A stretch of DNA of 64,000 nt from Artemia franciscana (GCF_032884065.1 NC_088881.1:8154582-8218581); one strand, 5' to 3'; numbered from the stretch's first letter, positions 30,510 to 45,689 are shown. Numbers and translations are program-made. Notes: generated from the letters alone by a model not told the origin.

Positions 30510-32553
30510 TCTATATAAAAATAAGTTGTCTGTCTGTGGATGTGTGGATCAGGTGACGTCACCTGAAAAAACTGGATCAGGTGACGTCAAAACTGAAAAA
30601 ACTAAAAAAAGGCAAAAACTACAAAAAAAAACTAAAAACTAATAAAAAAAATAAAAAAGCTAAAAAACTAAAAAAAACTAAAAAAAGGCAAAAACTACAA
30701 AAAAAACTAAAAACTAATAAAAAAGCTAAAAAACTAAAAAAACTAAAAAAAGGCAAAAACTACAAAAAAAACTAAAAACTAATAAAAAAAATAAAAAAGC
30801 TAAAAAACTAAAAAAACTAAAAAAACTAAAAAAAGGTAAAAAACAAAAAAAACTAAAAACTAAAAAAAACTAAAAAAAGGAAAAAACTGAAAAATAAGCT
30901 AAAATAAAGGTAAAAACCAATAAAAAACTAAAAAAAAAACTGAAAAAACTAAAAAAAGGCAAAAACTACAAAAAAAACTAAAAACTAATAAAAAAAGTAA
31001 AAAAGCTAAAAAACTAAAAAAACTAAAAAAACTAAAAAAAGGTAAAAAACTAAAAAAAATAAAAAATAAAAAAAACTAAAAAAAAGGAAAAAACTGAAAA
31101 ATAAGCTAAAATAAAGGTAAAAACCAATAAAAAACTAAAAAGAAAAAAAGGAAAAAACTAAAAAAAATTTTCATCTAAAAAACTAAAAAAAACTAAAAAA
31201 GGTAAAAACTAAAAGAACTAAAAAAGAAAAAAATAAATGACGAAACTCAAAGAGAAAGCGACCAGGACAAAAGGAATGTTCGATTAGCAATCAACAAAGC
31301 ACCGGGACACAGGGAGTATAAATGACGACCAGGACATAAGTAAAAAAAAAACTATCTATATATATAAAAATAAGTTGTCTTTGGATCTGTGGATCGTGGA
31401 TCAGGTGACGTCACCTGAAAAAACTGGATCAGGTGACGTCAAAACTGAAAAAACTAAAAAAAAGGCAAAAACTACAAAAAAAACTAAAAACTAATAAAAA
31501 AAATAAAAAAGCTAAAAAACTAAAAAAACTAAAAAAAGGCTAACATAAAGGTAAAAACCAATAAAAAACTAAAAAGAAAAAAAGGAAAAAACTAAAAAAA
31601 AATTTCATCTAAAAAACTAAAAAAAACTAAAAAAGGTAAAAACAAAAAGAACTAAAAAAGAAAAAAATAAATGACGACACTCAAAGAGAAAGCGACCAGG
31701 ACAAATAGAATGTTCGATTAGCAATCAACAAAGAACCGGGACACAGGGAGCATAAATGACGACCAGGACATAAGTAAAAAAAAAAATTAACAAAACTAAA
31801 AAGAAGGTAAAAACTACAAAAAAACTAAAAAGAAAAAAAAACTAAAAACTAATAAAAAAACTAAAAAATCTAAAAATCTAAATAAACTAAAAAAGAAAAA
31901 AAATGGAAAAAAATAAAGGAGAAAAACAAAACTAAAAAACGAATGTATATACAGACCCGTACACCGGGATACAAATGACGACCGGGACACAGGGAATATA
32001 AATGACGACCGGGACACAGGGACACAACTACAACGGGGACACCGGGGGAAACAGGGGGATATAAATGACGACCGGGACAAAAAAACTAAAAAGAAAAAAA
32101 AACTAAAAACTAATAAAAAAACTAAAAAATCTAAAAATCTAAATAAACTAAATAAGAAAAAAAAAGGAAAAAAATAAATGAGAAAAACAAAACTAAAAAA
32201 CGAATGTATATACAGACCGGGACACCGGGATACAAATGACGACCGGGACACAGGGAATATAAATGACGACCGGGACACAGGGACACAACTACAACGGGGA
32301 CACCGGGGGAAACAGGGGGATGTAAATGACGACCGGGACACCGGGACAGGGAATGGTCGATTAGCAATCACCATCAACAAAGCTCAAGGGCAATCATTAG
32401 AATCATGAGGTATAGATCTGAATACAGATTGTTTTCCCATGGACCATTATATGTTGCATAATCAAGAGTCGGTAAACCTGACAATCTATTTATATGCAAA
32501 GACAATGGGACAGCAAAGAATGTTGTATATTCGCAAGTTTTACGTAGTTAAAA

Positions 32554-32556
<3 letters not shown>
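30510..32556 (+). mobile_element. Helitron J/K compound, + orientation
   Basis: 5' ends with TC lie at 30510 and 31355, each followed by the palindrome (30550-30565 and 31402-31417). A-rich blocks and minisatellite islands lead to the longest + strand helicase remnant of the cluster (32350-32556: GRLAITINKAQGQSLES, GIDLNTD, then a shifted frame to [11 protein letters not shown]). No terminal hairpin follows. A (TA)n tract and the next 5' end do. Confidence 0.75.
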
Positions 32557-32625
<69 letters not shown>

Positions 32626-32626
32626 A

Positions 32627-33909
32627 TCTATATATATAAAAATAAGTTGTCTGTCTGTGGATGTGTGGATGGATGTGTCAGGTGACGTCACCTGAAAAAA
32701 CTGGATTAGGTGACGTCAAAACTGAAAAAACTAAAAAAAGGCAAAAACTAAAAAAAAACTAAAAACTAATAAAAAAAATAAAAAAGCTAAAAAACTAAAA
32801 AAAACTATAAAGGTAAAAACCAATAAAAAACTAAAAAAAAAACTGAAAAAACTAAAAAAAGGCAAAAACTACAAAAAAAACTAAAAACTAATAAAAAAAG
32901 TAAAAAAGCTAAAAAACTAAAAAAACTAAAAAAATGTAAAAAACTAAAAAAAATAAAAAATAAAAAAAAACTAAAAAAAGGAAAAAACTGAAAAATAAGC
33001 TAAAATAAAGGTAAAAACCAATAAAAAACTAAAAAAAAAAAGGAAAAAACTAATAAATGACGACACTCAAAGAGAAAGCGACCAGGACAAAAAACTAAAA
33101 AAAAAGGCAAAAACTACAAAAAAACTAAAAACTAATAAAAAAAATAAAAAAGCTAAAAAACTAAAAAAACTAAAAAAAGGTAAAAAACTAAAAAAACTAA
33201 AAACTAAAAAAAAACTAAAAAAGGTAAAAACTAAAAGAACTAAAAAAGAAAAAAATAAATGACGACACTCAAAGAGAAAGCGACCAGGACAAAAGGAATG
33301 TTCGATTAGCAATCAACAAAGCACCGGGACACAGGGAGTATAAATGACGACCAGGACACAAGTAAAAAAAAAAAAATTAACAAAACTAAAAAGAAGGTAA
33401 AAACTACAAAAAAACTAAAAAGAAAAAAAAACTAAAAACTAATAAAAAAACTAAAAAATCTAAAAATCTAAATAAACTAAAAAAGAAAAAAAAAGGAAAA
33501 AAATAAAGGAGAAAAACAAAACTAAAAAACGAATGTATATACAGACCGGGACACCGGGATACAAATGATGACCGGGACCCGGGACACAGGGAATATAAAT
33601 GACGACCGGGACACAGGGACACAACTACAACGGGGACACCGGGGGAAACAGGGGGATAACCTGACAATCTATTTATATGCAAAGACAATGGGACAGCAAA
33701 GAATGTTGTATATTCGCAAGTTTTACGTAGTTAAAACCATATATATATATATATCTATATTCACAGGTGGGACATAGGGACACAACTACAATGGCGCGTA
33801 ACTATTATGGCGCGTAACGACTTACGCGCGCGGGGGGGCTTGGGGGGGGCGCGAAGCGCCCCCACCAACTAGGTGTTGGGGTGGCGCGAAGCGCCACCCC
33901 AACAGCTAG
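32627..33909 (+). mobile_element. Helitron L, + orientation, right end of the cluster
   Basis: TC at 32627-32628, palindrome at 32679-32694, A-rich tract with minisatellite islands, helicase tail at 33657-33745 and two terminal hairpins. It ends CTAG at 33906-33909, then T. The last ~250 bp (33657-33909) is almost identical to 28231-28484, so these ends are recent duplicates. A (TA)n tract (33913-34015) separates it from unrelated sequence. Confidence 0.85.
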
Positions 33910-33910
33910 T

Positions 33911-36030
<2,120 letters not shown>

Positions 36031-36034
36031 TTGA

Positions 36035-36745
36035 AGCATACTTTACGTGGATTCTGTGTGGATACTGTTTTAGATTTAATGACAGCGCACTCGAATGTTC
36101 CGCATGAATCGGCGCCAGGGAAGCGAGCGCACCAAGGAAGAATTTTTTCCTCGTTCGTTTTTTTTTTCGGAATTCACTTCAGTTTTAAGCTGTGCGATGG
36201 CTAGGAATTTGATGCTGAGATCAGGAATTACAAGATGCATTTACGTAGATAACTTCGAAGACCACACTGCCTTTCCATGACGAAAGTAAAACAGTTCAAA
36301 ATAGGGATGAAACCTTTTTATTGACAGTGAATAGATATAAAATTATTTAACTGGATATTTCGAACACATGTACAGTGTTCATCATCAGCAGTAAAACTAA
36401 AAGACATGAATAAAAATAAACAAAATTTATACCTAATAAACTAATAACATATAGTTTATTGCTCTTATTTTTTTTCAATGCAACAGCGGAGGCAAATCTC
36501 TTTGACCTTTTCGGTTCCGGTTCATTAGAATTATCTGACATATTACGTGGATGCTGTGTAGATACTGTTTTGGATTTAATGACAGCGCACTCGAATGTTC
36601 CGCATGAATCCGCGCCAGGGAAGCGAGCGCACAAAGGAAGAATTTTTTTTCTCTTTCTTTTTTTTCGGAATTCACTTCAGTTTTTAAGCTGTGCGATGGC
36701 TAGGAATTTGATGTTGAAATCAGCAATTACAAAATGCATTTAGGT
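36035..36745. repeat. Direct repeat pair (~210 bp) flanking a PLE-like segment
   Basis: The segment about 36040-36245 recurs at about 36540-36740, sharing GACAGCGCACTCGAATGTTC, CGCCAGGGAAGCGAGCGCAC and TGTGCGATGGCTAGGAATTT. Between them, on the - strand, lies GATGATGAACACTGTACATG then TGTTCGAAATATCC, like a Penelope-type 3' UTR. The end TGGAAAGGCAGTGTGGTCTT is shared with the insert at 16086. The arrangement resembles the pseudo-LTR duplications of Penelope-like elements. The class is inferred. Confidence 0.5.
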
Positions 36746-37200
36746 CCCTGTTCTCGTTTTTACTTGAAAATAAAACAATAAAAAGTCAGTATGTTAGCGA
36801 TCTCAGTTTATAGCCCATGCTAACGTATTTGCTTGAGCCAACTTTCTCCCCACAACCCACTGAAGTTAAAAATATAACCATAATATAATCTCATATTACT
36901 AATATAATATAAAATAATTAAATATACAATTAAAATATTTATAATATAACAGTTATGTAATATTTAATAGTTATAATACAAATTAGTTAATAATATAACT
37001 ATGATAGAACTAAAAATAAATATAATGAAGTTATAAATAATTCTACAGCTTTACAGATTCATTTTTAACACCAATGTACAGCTTTCAATGTTTAATGATT
37101 GCTTTACTGATGATGCTTTAATGATGTTAATGATGGTGGTTTAATGATGTGATGTGAGCTTTAATGATGACACTTTTGGAGTCACGTTTCTGATACAAGC
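36746..37200. other. AT-rich stretch, nothing recognised
   Basis: Contains AATATAAT-type words and TTAATGATG repeats (about 37095-37170). No gene evidence. Confidence 0.5.
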
Positions 37201-37690
37201 TGCACCATTAGACGCTTTCAATTGGAAAATAAAAAAACTAGCCTAGTGTTCTTTTAACCTATTTCAAATGTTTTTGATTATTGAAGGATATGTCAGAAGC
37301 TCTTAAGTAATTAATACTTCACGTATTTCTTGACCTCCAACGCTTTCCTGAAACTTGCCATCAGCATTTTGAGAAGCTGGAAGCAAAGATTGTGGGAAAT
37401 CCAAAAGGTGAAAAACTAGCTGCACCAGCTAATAACAGAACTAGCTAATACTAACTGCACCATTAGACACTTTCAATTGAAAAATAAAAAACTAACCTAG
37501 TGTTCTTTTAACCTATTCCAATATTTTTTTTTTGTTATTGAAGGATATCTCAGAAGCTTTTCAGTAATTAATACTTCGCAATTTCTTGACCTCCAACGCT
37601 TTCCTGAATCTTGCCATCAACATTTTGAGAAGCTTGAAGCAAAGATTGTGGAAAATCCTAAAGTTGAAGAACTACTCTTAACAAGGACAG
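37201..37690 (+). repeat. 255-bp tandem duplication with a shared open frame
   Basis: TGCACCATTAGACGCTTTCA at 37201 recurs with one change at 37456. Both copies encode, in one frame, DLQRFPE(T/S)CHQHFEKLEA then KIV(G/E)NPK. In copy 2 the frame stays open to about 37755. I recognise no family. An in-frame stop lies upstream in both copies, so it would need splicing to be coding. Confidence 0.6.
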
Positions 37691-37784
37691 CCTTGAGCCC
37701 CTTGAAGCCTAAAACGCTGACAACGCAAAGCCTGCCATGTTTTTTTCTTTGTAATATAGTGTGGCAAATGCGCAAAAATTGACT

Positions 37785-38085
37785 TGACTGTAAAAATAAC
37801 CTCCACTGAGGTTACAATCAATATCGAATGGCTCGGCTCCATTCGTTTGTCGTGGCTGAACCAGAGAAGTTGCTGCTCTTTGATGTTACCAAAATTATTT
37901 CAGTCGACGGGAACCTTCTCATTCTCGTTTCTCATTCTTAGCTTGAACCTTGATATCAGGAGATTACGGCCATAGCCAAAGTCTACTCCAGGTAGTGCTA
38001 CACTGACTAGAGCAGAAGACTTCCAGTGCTTCGATATCAGCATACAATCAATCATATTCTCGGTTTTACCGTATCATTTTTTTAC
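37785..38085 (-). mobile_element. LINE endonuclease C-terminal fragment (CFDP2-like/RTE type)
   Basis: The - strand reads ENMIDCMLISKHWKSSALVS, then GVDFGYGRNLLISRFKLRMR. This mirrors '(N).IDYVLIS.RW.SS..D.R...GAD..SDH.L....KLKL' at the end of the APE-type endonuclease. The catalytic SDH histidine is not conserved (GRN in its place). A stop and divergence follow. Confidence 0.6.
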
Positions 38086-39059
38086 TGTATTTTACGGCTT
38101 TACCGTATTATTTTTCTAATACAATATCTTATTTTTCTTTTGACTCTACTTTAATTAATAATTCTACTCCCTCGTCCAAGACTGCTAAGTCAGATATACA
38201 GCCTCTCTTTAACTTTTTTTATTATTTACCTGCAATAATTTCCAACTTTTTTCGTCTCAGATTTTAGCTAATAATTATACTTACGTAAAAGCTGCCCCAA
38301 AGAAATATTATCTCTTTAATCCTAAAAGTAATACTTCATCATAGGAAGAGCTGTCCTGGTTCCCTTTATCTCAGGCAAGCACACAGAGTCAGCTTACTTC
38401 GGTCATCCCCCCCTTGATACACCTCATCTTGGTAAAGACAAGTTAGTAGCATTACCAGCATCTTACATGCCCCCTCCCCAAGACCATGGCCAAAAAATTA
38501 GAAATCGCTTTTTTCAGCAATATGACAAAAATACTATTATTTCGATGTTTTTCATACTTTAAGGGAAAACCGTATGCTATATTCTTCTCCCTCTCTCAAA
38601 ATTGATGATTATTTTCTTCTTCTTTCATCTCTCTTTTTCTTTAAAAACAATTACGCCTCATGAATCGAAGAACCCCTGACGCGGATAAGATCCCTCCTTT
38701 TCCAATGTTATTTTCTTTCGAATATAACCCCTCCTTTCTTTCCCCCTCCCCCTTCTACACATCTAGTTTTTTTTAGACAATTTAAATAGTATTTATACTT
38801 CATCCCAAAAAGAGTCGGATTTAGTTGTTGTTTTTTTAACTAATTCTGATTGATTAATCCCCCTCGCTTCCCTAAATTTACATAAAAACACTTCTCTAAA
38901 AGAATTTTATCTTTCTAAGCGTATCTTTCAAAACTATTTATTCCACTTAGAAGAGGGATACACTTAAGAAGAAATCCTCGCTCTCAAGAGGACTGATTAT
39001 GTTTTTTTCTTTAAAAGTCTAAAAATTAATACATTCAGTGCATATCCTCGAAGATTGCA
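38086..39059. other. T-rich stretch, nothing recognised
   Basis: No frame or repeat with clear identity. It may be more decayed LINE, because a LINE fragment lies on either side. Confidence 0.4.
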
Positions 39060-39772
39060 AGAAACGTAGAATTGTATAAACTGAAATACCAGTATCCTCA
39101 AAAAGAGTTATGGCTTCTTTATTTTTCACTAATCCATCCATATTTATTGTATTGCTGTTCGATATGGCCTAATGCATTTTCGACACATCTTAAGCAGTTG
39201 CGGTCATTAAAAAATACAAGTGATGAGAGTATGCGGTCGAGAGCCGAACTTCTGTAAGATACATCTATTCTCGCGTCCAAATACTACCATTCTCTGGATT
39301 AATTAAGTTTTATAACATTTTGTTTATGTTTAGTATCATTAGTCGTATTATTCCTGCTTGCTTTCGGAATATGCTTTCTACTGCTGCGAATCTCCACAGT
39401 TATAGAACTAGAAAGGTAAGCCAGTATAGAAGACAACTGAAGGTGTCGATAAGGTCGGCAATTTCCAGTCACCATTTTCTTCCAGCGCTTTGGAATGGGT
39501 TGCCTTCTTTATTGAAAAATAAGTTAGATAGGATTGCTTTTCATTGCCAGTTGAGACGTCATTGCCAGTATGAGTATGAGTTTTGACTTTTTTTTCTCGA
39601 GCGGAATTATAATATTGTGTTGATATGTTGGTAGATGGTAACCCGTTGCATATGTGTAATGTACAGTATTATAGCAGCAGCTATACAAACCCAGAATAAT
39701 AGGCTTCGTGTTTTTTCTGTATATATTAGTTATGCAATAAAGATCTCCATTATAAAAAAAAAAAAAAAAATG
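39060..39772 (+). mobile_element. Jockey/CR1-like LINE 3' end with poly(A)
   Basis: 39072-39257 encodes SLIHPYLLYCCSIWPNAFST, the C-terminal 'LIYP.L.YC..IWG' block after the RT domain. 39320-39586 encodes NLHSYRTRKVSQYRRQ and SSHHFLPALWNGLPSLLKN, the final 'N.RSY.TR.......P......S......W..LP' block. A frameshift lies between. A hexamer AATAAA (39736-39741) and a run of about 17 A (39753-39769) mark the 3' end, so the copy was retrotransposed from an RNA. Confidence 0.75.
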
Positions 39773-40974
39773 CTAACTACGCTTCATACCTCAACATCGC
39801 CAACTTCAACCCAGTTTTAACCAAATAATAAAAAATAATTATTTTTACTCTTTCTTTAGTAAATTAATGATTACTAGTCCCCTTTGTTTCAATTTCTCAG
39901 TTCCGATGAAAATAAACGATAGTAATAGCCTCTCTTTAGTTACAGACTTCGAACACTTTAAAAATTCAGCTTCGTTAAAGGACTCCTCCCATTTAAACAA
40001 ATCCAAGTTTTTTCAGGCTTTCAAATTTTGATAACTAAAGCATTCCCGTCTCGGGAAATTCAACTTTTCACCAAAATTTTGGTTTTAAGCCTTATTTTTC
40101 GAATTTCAACAGTAAAACCCTTCCGTTATCAAGAATCTTAACAACTTTTACAGTTGTTGTTTTTCAGGTGAAGTATACACACCTAAACTTCTAAGACATT
40201 TTGTGGAATACTATTGTCTAAGTGCCCTCTGAAAAATGTGACAAATAGATATAACATAAAATCAGGATTGACACGACCATGGAAAATCCATGAAAACAGA
40301 CAATTTTCAAGCCATGACGTGGAATTTTAACTTTTTCGAATGGACTATTTTCAGCAAAAAATGAACTTTCCTTATGCGAAGAGCGAAAAGGGATAACATC
40401 CCTTTAACATATTCCCAGATGTTATCAGGTATCCACTCTTCTTTCTTTCTTTTCTTGAATTCGATGGTTGTGTTGGTCACCTTATAATTGAGGCCCAGAT
40501 ACGTTCTACATCTGTGGCATCGTCAACTGTGTTTAGGGCTTTGAATCTGTTCTGCAGGGATATGCAGAAACCTCTGAGTGTATCCCGATCCTTCAGCTTG
40601 TCGTTATCAAATTCGCTCCGTATTCAAATTCGTTCCCGCTCGACCGTCCAGTAAGGTTCAATCTTTATTATCAGATTCCAAAATCTGAGACCTCTAGCTG
40701 TCAATAAATAGTGGAATCAAAACAAAAAGTTACTTTTTGCAACTGTTTTCGCTCTAGATCATCCCAAAATAACTGCACCGACAGCCTGGAACGGGGAAAA
40801 AGTTCTACTTTTCCCCGAAACGGGGAAAAGTAGCCCTACTGGGAAAAACTTTTCGCCCTACTGGAACGGGCGAAAAAGTTAAGCTAGAGCTTCACCTCCA
40901 CAAATTTCTAAATTCGTTTTTTTTTCTTGATAGTAAAGTCAGTCTAAAAAAGAGATCTCAGATACTTTCACTTT
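39773..40974. other. No recognised feature
   Basis: AT-rich sequence with only short frames. A small local repeat of ACGGGGAAAAAG and CCTACTGG words lies at about 40790-40870. Confidence 0.45.
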
Positions 40975-40976
40975 TT

Positions 40977-41350
40977 AGTATGGCAGAATATAAATATATG
41001 GCAGAATATTTTTATTATGGTATTTTAGTATGGCAGAATATAAATATATGGCAGAATATTTTTATTATGGTATTTTAGTATGGCAGAATATAAATATATG
41101 GCAGAATATTTTTATTATGGTATTTTAGTATGGCAGAATATAAATATATGGCAGAATATTTTTATTATGGTATTTTAGTATGGCAGAATATAAATATATG
41201 GCAGAATATTTTTATTATGGTATTTTAGTATGGCAGAATATAAATATATGGCAGAATATTTTTATTATGGTATTTTAGTATGGCAGAATATAAATATATG
41301 GCAGAATATTTTTATTATGGTATTTTAGTATGGCAGAATATAAATATAGT
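40977..41350. repeat. 50-bp tandem repeat, about 7.4 perfect copies
   Basis: The unit starts TATGGCAGAATATAAATATA, then TGGCAGAATATTTTTATTAT and GGTATTTTAG. Units are essentially identical, which implies recent expansion or ongoing homogenisation. Confidence 0.95.
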
Positions 41351-41462
41351 ATGGCAAAATATAAAGTAAAGTATAAAGTAAATAAAGTAAAGTATAAAGT
41401 AAAGTATATATAAAGTAAAGTATAAAGTAAATATAAAGTAAAGTATATAAAGTAAAGTATGG
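41350..41462. repeat. AAGTATAAAGTA microsatellite
   Basis: Irregular repetition of AAAGTATAAAGTAAA words, continuous with the 50-bp array on its left. Confidence 0.8.
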
Positions 41463-43529
41463 CAGAATATTTAAAAGCACAGTCCTTGCCTGAAAAGGAA
41501 TTCACTTTCTTTTGTAGCCTAATATCTCATAATTATTTAACTGTTCAAGCTTTAACAACAATTTTGTATATTTAATTGATAAATGAACTTATAACTTATT
41601 ACGCATAACATATGTCACTATTACATATTACTATAATATAACAATATAAACTAATGATAATAATATACAATATAATTAAATAATAAATAAACGAGTATAA
41701 AAACCAAAGGCTGTTCACACAAAATTTGATTTTCTACAAACGCGTTAAATAGAACATAAATGAAAAACTTCTTTTGCGGAAGTTTTTTATGTAAATTTGT
41801 TTAAAATAATGATGTAATTATAATGTAAATTTATATAATGTAAATTGATAATAATGTATATATTTTGGTAAATGACGACTTATACTTATTGACGACATGA
41901 CTGCCTGTCCATGGATTATTCTTTATGGTTGATTGTGAATGGCTATGCTGTTTGACCTATGTGATTGTATGGATGAGTAGGGTTAAGGCCTCATTCAAGT
42001 GCTGGTCTATATTAATCACTAATTTAGGAAAACAGTCTTCCTTTTCTCCTTCTGCCTCCCCCTTTTTTTTCTTTTTTTTAATGTGTTTGTGCTATTGCAT
42101 TGGTGATTTCTCTTTTCGTTATATTATAATGATGATGATATTGATAAGATGATAATAATGTAAATTTGCTTTTCGATAAATGATAGACAGGCGGCACAGG
42201 AGTGAGTAGATTTTTCCCATAAAAGTCTTAAATATCCGAAAAATGTAAGTAAAAATTGAAAGGTTTATTTAAAACAATGAACAATAGGTTTTTTTCTGTT
42301 TTAGCGATCTTCCAAAATTGTTGACTGCCCCGTTAATAAACATGATAACTTGAGGCAGGTCTTCTCTACACTGTAGATTTCCAATTCAGATTATAGTACC
42401 AGTAATTTAATCGCAACAGTAAAATAATTGGCCCTGAGCCAATTGTGATAAGAGGGGGTCCTAAACTAGGGATAAAAATTTGTTTGCTTTATTACCTTCA
42501 AAAATTTCTATTATCAGGTTTTCACACTTCCAGTTTAGCTACCTCCATTGCCCCTCATTATGTTTTATCATTATTCTCATTATTTAGCTTTAATTCTCAT
42601 TATTTCTCATTATTTAACTCTTTAATTCTCTTTTATTTATTTAGCTTTAAGCTATTTAAAAATTAGTTGTTGTTTTTTTCATTACAAACTAATCGATGAG
42701 AAATAAGAGCAAAATAAATACAAACCAAAAAATTAGCAGACTTTCAAGTACAGCCCAAGACAATATAGGCATATAGGACAACATAAGACATAGGCATGTA
42801 AATGAGAGGAGAATGGGATATAGATAGAAAATGGAAGGGACTCTATAAATCTAATCGACACAACGTTAATGGATGTAATGGATAAGAATTTGGTAATGGT
42901 AGTTTCCAGTTTTGAACAGGCTAAAAATTCCAGTGTCACCATAATTATTTTGGGTTGTTAAAATTTGATATTTGCAACCCTTTCGACCTTAACACAAAAC
43001 AGATACTTACGGATCTTGTATCTCTTTAGAATGAATAAAAAATAGATGGCATGACCGTATTTCCCTGTTTATAAGGTGACGCAACCATCGATACTCATAG
43101 TTTGATTTTTTCCTTTCCTTTTTTAGTTCTCGAGGAGTGAGGGAGAGTCGTTTGCGTTTAGCATAAAAACATAAATTAGCAGGCCTATTTTGTTTAACTA
43201 GCCTTTGTTTATCTAGCGTGACGATCTCAGCAAGCACAGATTCCAATTGTTAAATGCACATAGTCAGGCACTACCATACCATGTCAATTATTTTATGGAC
43301 TTTCTTAAGAACCAACACTAGCCGTCAGCATAAACCTTTTCAGATACCTTTAAGGTTACTTTGATGCCGAAATGAGCAATTTGGTATCCCAGCTTCACAA
43401 TGAAGAAGCACGAAACGAGTTCCAAACACTTGACTCGAGTTTTACTGATATTTTGAAAGACGGGGTAGGATATATATACATTTTCACTTGTTGATAAAAA
43501 ATTTCAAATTTCTTCTTCCAAAAGTTTGT
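41463..43529. other. Intergenic region downstream of KPTN, no clear gene
   Basis: Contains a candidate LINE 3' UTR with an ATGATGATATTGAT tail (about 41880-42165; low confidence). On the -, a lysine/arginine-rich frame (43246-43007) has no family I recognise. The KPTN 3' UTR must start at 43529, but no convincing polyadenylation site was fixed. Confidence 0.4.
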
Positions 43530-43601
43530 CTACTCCTGTGAGTACTTCAACATATTGGCCAATCGTTCACTAAAAATTTGGCTTACAGTTTCGGGATCAT
43601 G
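43530..43601 (-). CDS. KPTN: Kaptin homologue, last exon with stop
   Basis: Preceded by TTTATTTACAG on the - strand, phase 0. It encodes HDPETVSQIFSERLANMLKY and SQE, then TAG (43532-43530). Placed after '..GVQILQ' of the previous exon, it corresponds to the amphipathic helix after 'GVHILQ' in vertebrate kaptin ('HSLIQASELVLTRL..'). Vertebrate kaptin has a longer tail, so this protein ends earlier. The exon is short and its identity rests on phase and position as well as the H-x(6)-hydrophobic pattern. Confidence 0.75.
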   Translation of the reverse strand, partial: HDPETVSQIFSERLANMLKYSQE

Positions 43602-45689
43602 CTGTAAATAAATAAAAAAATTATCAATAAAATATTTTATTACTCAAAAAGAACACACAAGGTTTCATAAACAGAATAAAAAGGGGGAAAAAAGGAAAGA
43701 ATGAAAAGAAAAAAAGAAAAAAGACTACACACGTAGAAAACATACTATTTTGAATAACGTAAGATAAAAGCTAAAACAAGTAAGCTATAGAGAAAAAATA
43801 ATGTGCTGGCATATAGCAGGATGGAGGCTATTCGAATTGTCCATCTTACACAAAAAGTGAACCCGACGCTCCCCAACCGCTAGTAGTGACTCATTTAACC
43901 AGTAAGCTGAGACTGACCGTTTGTTTCAGCCCGCAGGGGTATACAAAAGAGACACTTCGCAAAACAAAACAAAATACAGACCTGATTTTTTTTTACCGGT
44001 AGTCGTAATCATATTCCAAAATGGAGTCATTTATGGATATGGGAAAAGGCAAAATGCCGAGAATACGTTAGCTCGCTTTACAGCGGACTAACATGCCAAA
44101 TGTATTTCCAAGTTTTTCGTTTAGATGTTTGATGAGGAGTGTCCTAGTCGATTTCAAACTATCTCCTATTGGAAAACCAAGGTATTTAATGTAAGTAGAT
44201 AATTGAATTTTTTTTTATTTATTTTCTTTATTTCTCTCAAAAAATGAGGAGTACGCTACAATATAATATAAAGAAAAAATAACTGATAACACTTACAATT
44301 AAAACCTATCAAATATTGATCCAACACTTAAAAAAAAAAAAGAAAAAAAAACACTTGCTAAATAGATTAGCCTATAAATCATGAAGAGCCAGAACTGTTA
44401 CTAAAAAATGGAAATAAATTGTGGCCTAAAAGGCTGATTTTCGCCCTATCTTCAAATGTTTTATATTTTTTCTTTATACAGACTACAGGATCCTTCACAT
44501 TAAGCTTTAAAACAATCTCAGTGTTACTAAAAGAAAGGGGGAAACCAAGTAAAAATTTACAAAATTTAAAATAATGGGCGAAAGATCAGAAGGTCTGAAA
44601 TTTCGGAAGAGGAGGGACGGGAACAATACGTGAGGCAGAGCAACAGCGCTATACATACGACCAAGGATGTCCCGACGGTAAAGACCCCGAAAACGAATTA
44701 AAAGACCAAATGCCTTGCGTAGTTTCATCTGAACATGCTGAACCAGGACAGGTTTGAAATCTCTTTTCGAAGCAGCATAAGGTAATCCCAAATAAGTGAC
44801 TATTGGCAACGACTGAAAAATAACACCATTGCCGCAATCGAGAGTCGCCCTGACATTATCCTCTAAACAATTTACAACAAAAAATTCACATTTTTCAAAA
44901 CTGATAGAAAGGCCCAAACCTTTTAAACAATTAATTAAAATATTAAAATTAGAAACAAGACTAGACTTGGACCGGCTTAGAAGGATAATGTCATCAGCAT
45001 ATGCAATGTAAGACAGATTTCGAGATAATGAAACAAACGAGCAGGAAAGAGAATTAAGGGCAGTACCTAACAAGAATTGAATATATAATGAGAAATAATT
45101 CCTCCTTGTCTAATTCCTCTACCCACTTGAATTAATTTGGACTGAGATGAAGACGAACTCGGACAGATACGGATCTTTAAACCAGAATACCAAGAGCGAA
45201 GGACTCGTATGACAGCTAGGGGCAATCCAGCATGGATTAAAGTGAGCAGAGCGGATGCATGAGAAATGTTATCAAAGACCCCTTTGATATCAATCAAGAG
45301 GACGTATAGCGGTTGACCAGGGATTCTCGCTTCTTCAATAACTTTGCTGAAAGATGCATGGGCATGGTCACATCCCAAACCTCTCTTGAAACCAACTTGA
45401 TTAGAACCAGTGTCAAGAATTTCAAGAAGATCCTTCAAACACAACTCAAACACTTTCCCAATCATAGAACCCCTAGTAATTGGCCTCCAGGAACTACAAG
45501 ATGACAAGTCTTTTTTCCCGCTCTTAGGAATAGGCGTAACTATGCCAATATAGAATGACGATGGTACTAAACCAGTAGTAAGTAAAAGGTTGAAAAATGC
45601 CAGTAGAGTAATAAGTAATGATTTCCTAGTTTTATGTAGTCAACATTACCTAAAACAACACCCTTGCTCTTCGACGCATTAAAACCTAG

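Noticed and set aside
36347..36634. 95-residue - strand frame containing EPEPKRSKRFASAV
   Set aside because: It overlaps the repeat pair and the PLE-like 3' UTR; the hydrophobic C-terminal part is AT-rich repeat sequence. Not supportable as a gene.
43007..43246. 79-residue basic - strand frame downstream of the KPTN stop
   Set aside because: No recognisable family and no phase-compatible splice evidence; could not be supported as a gene.
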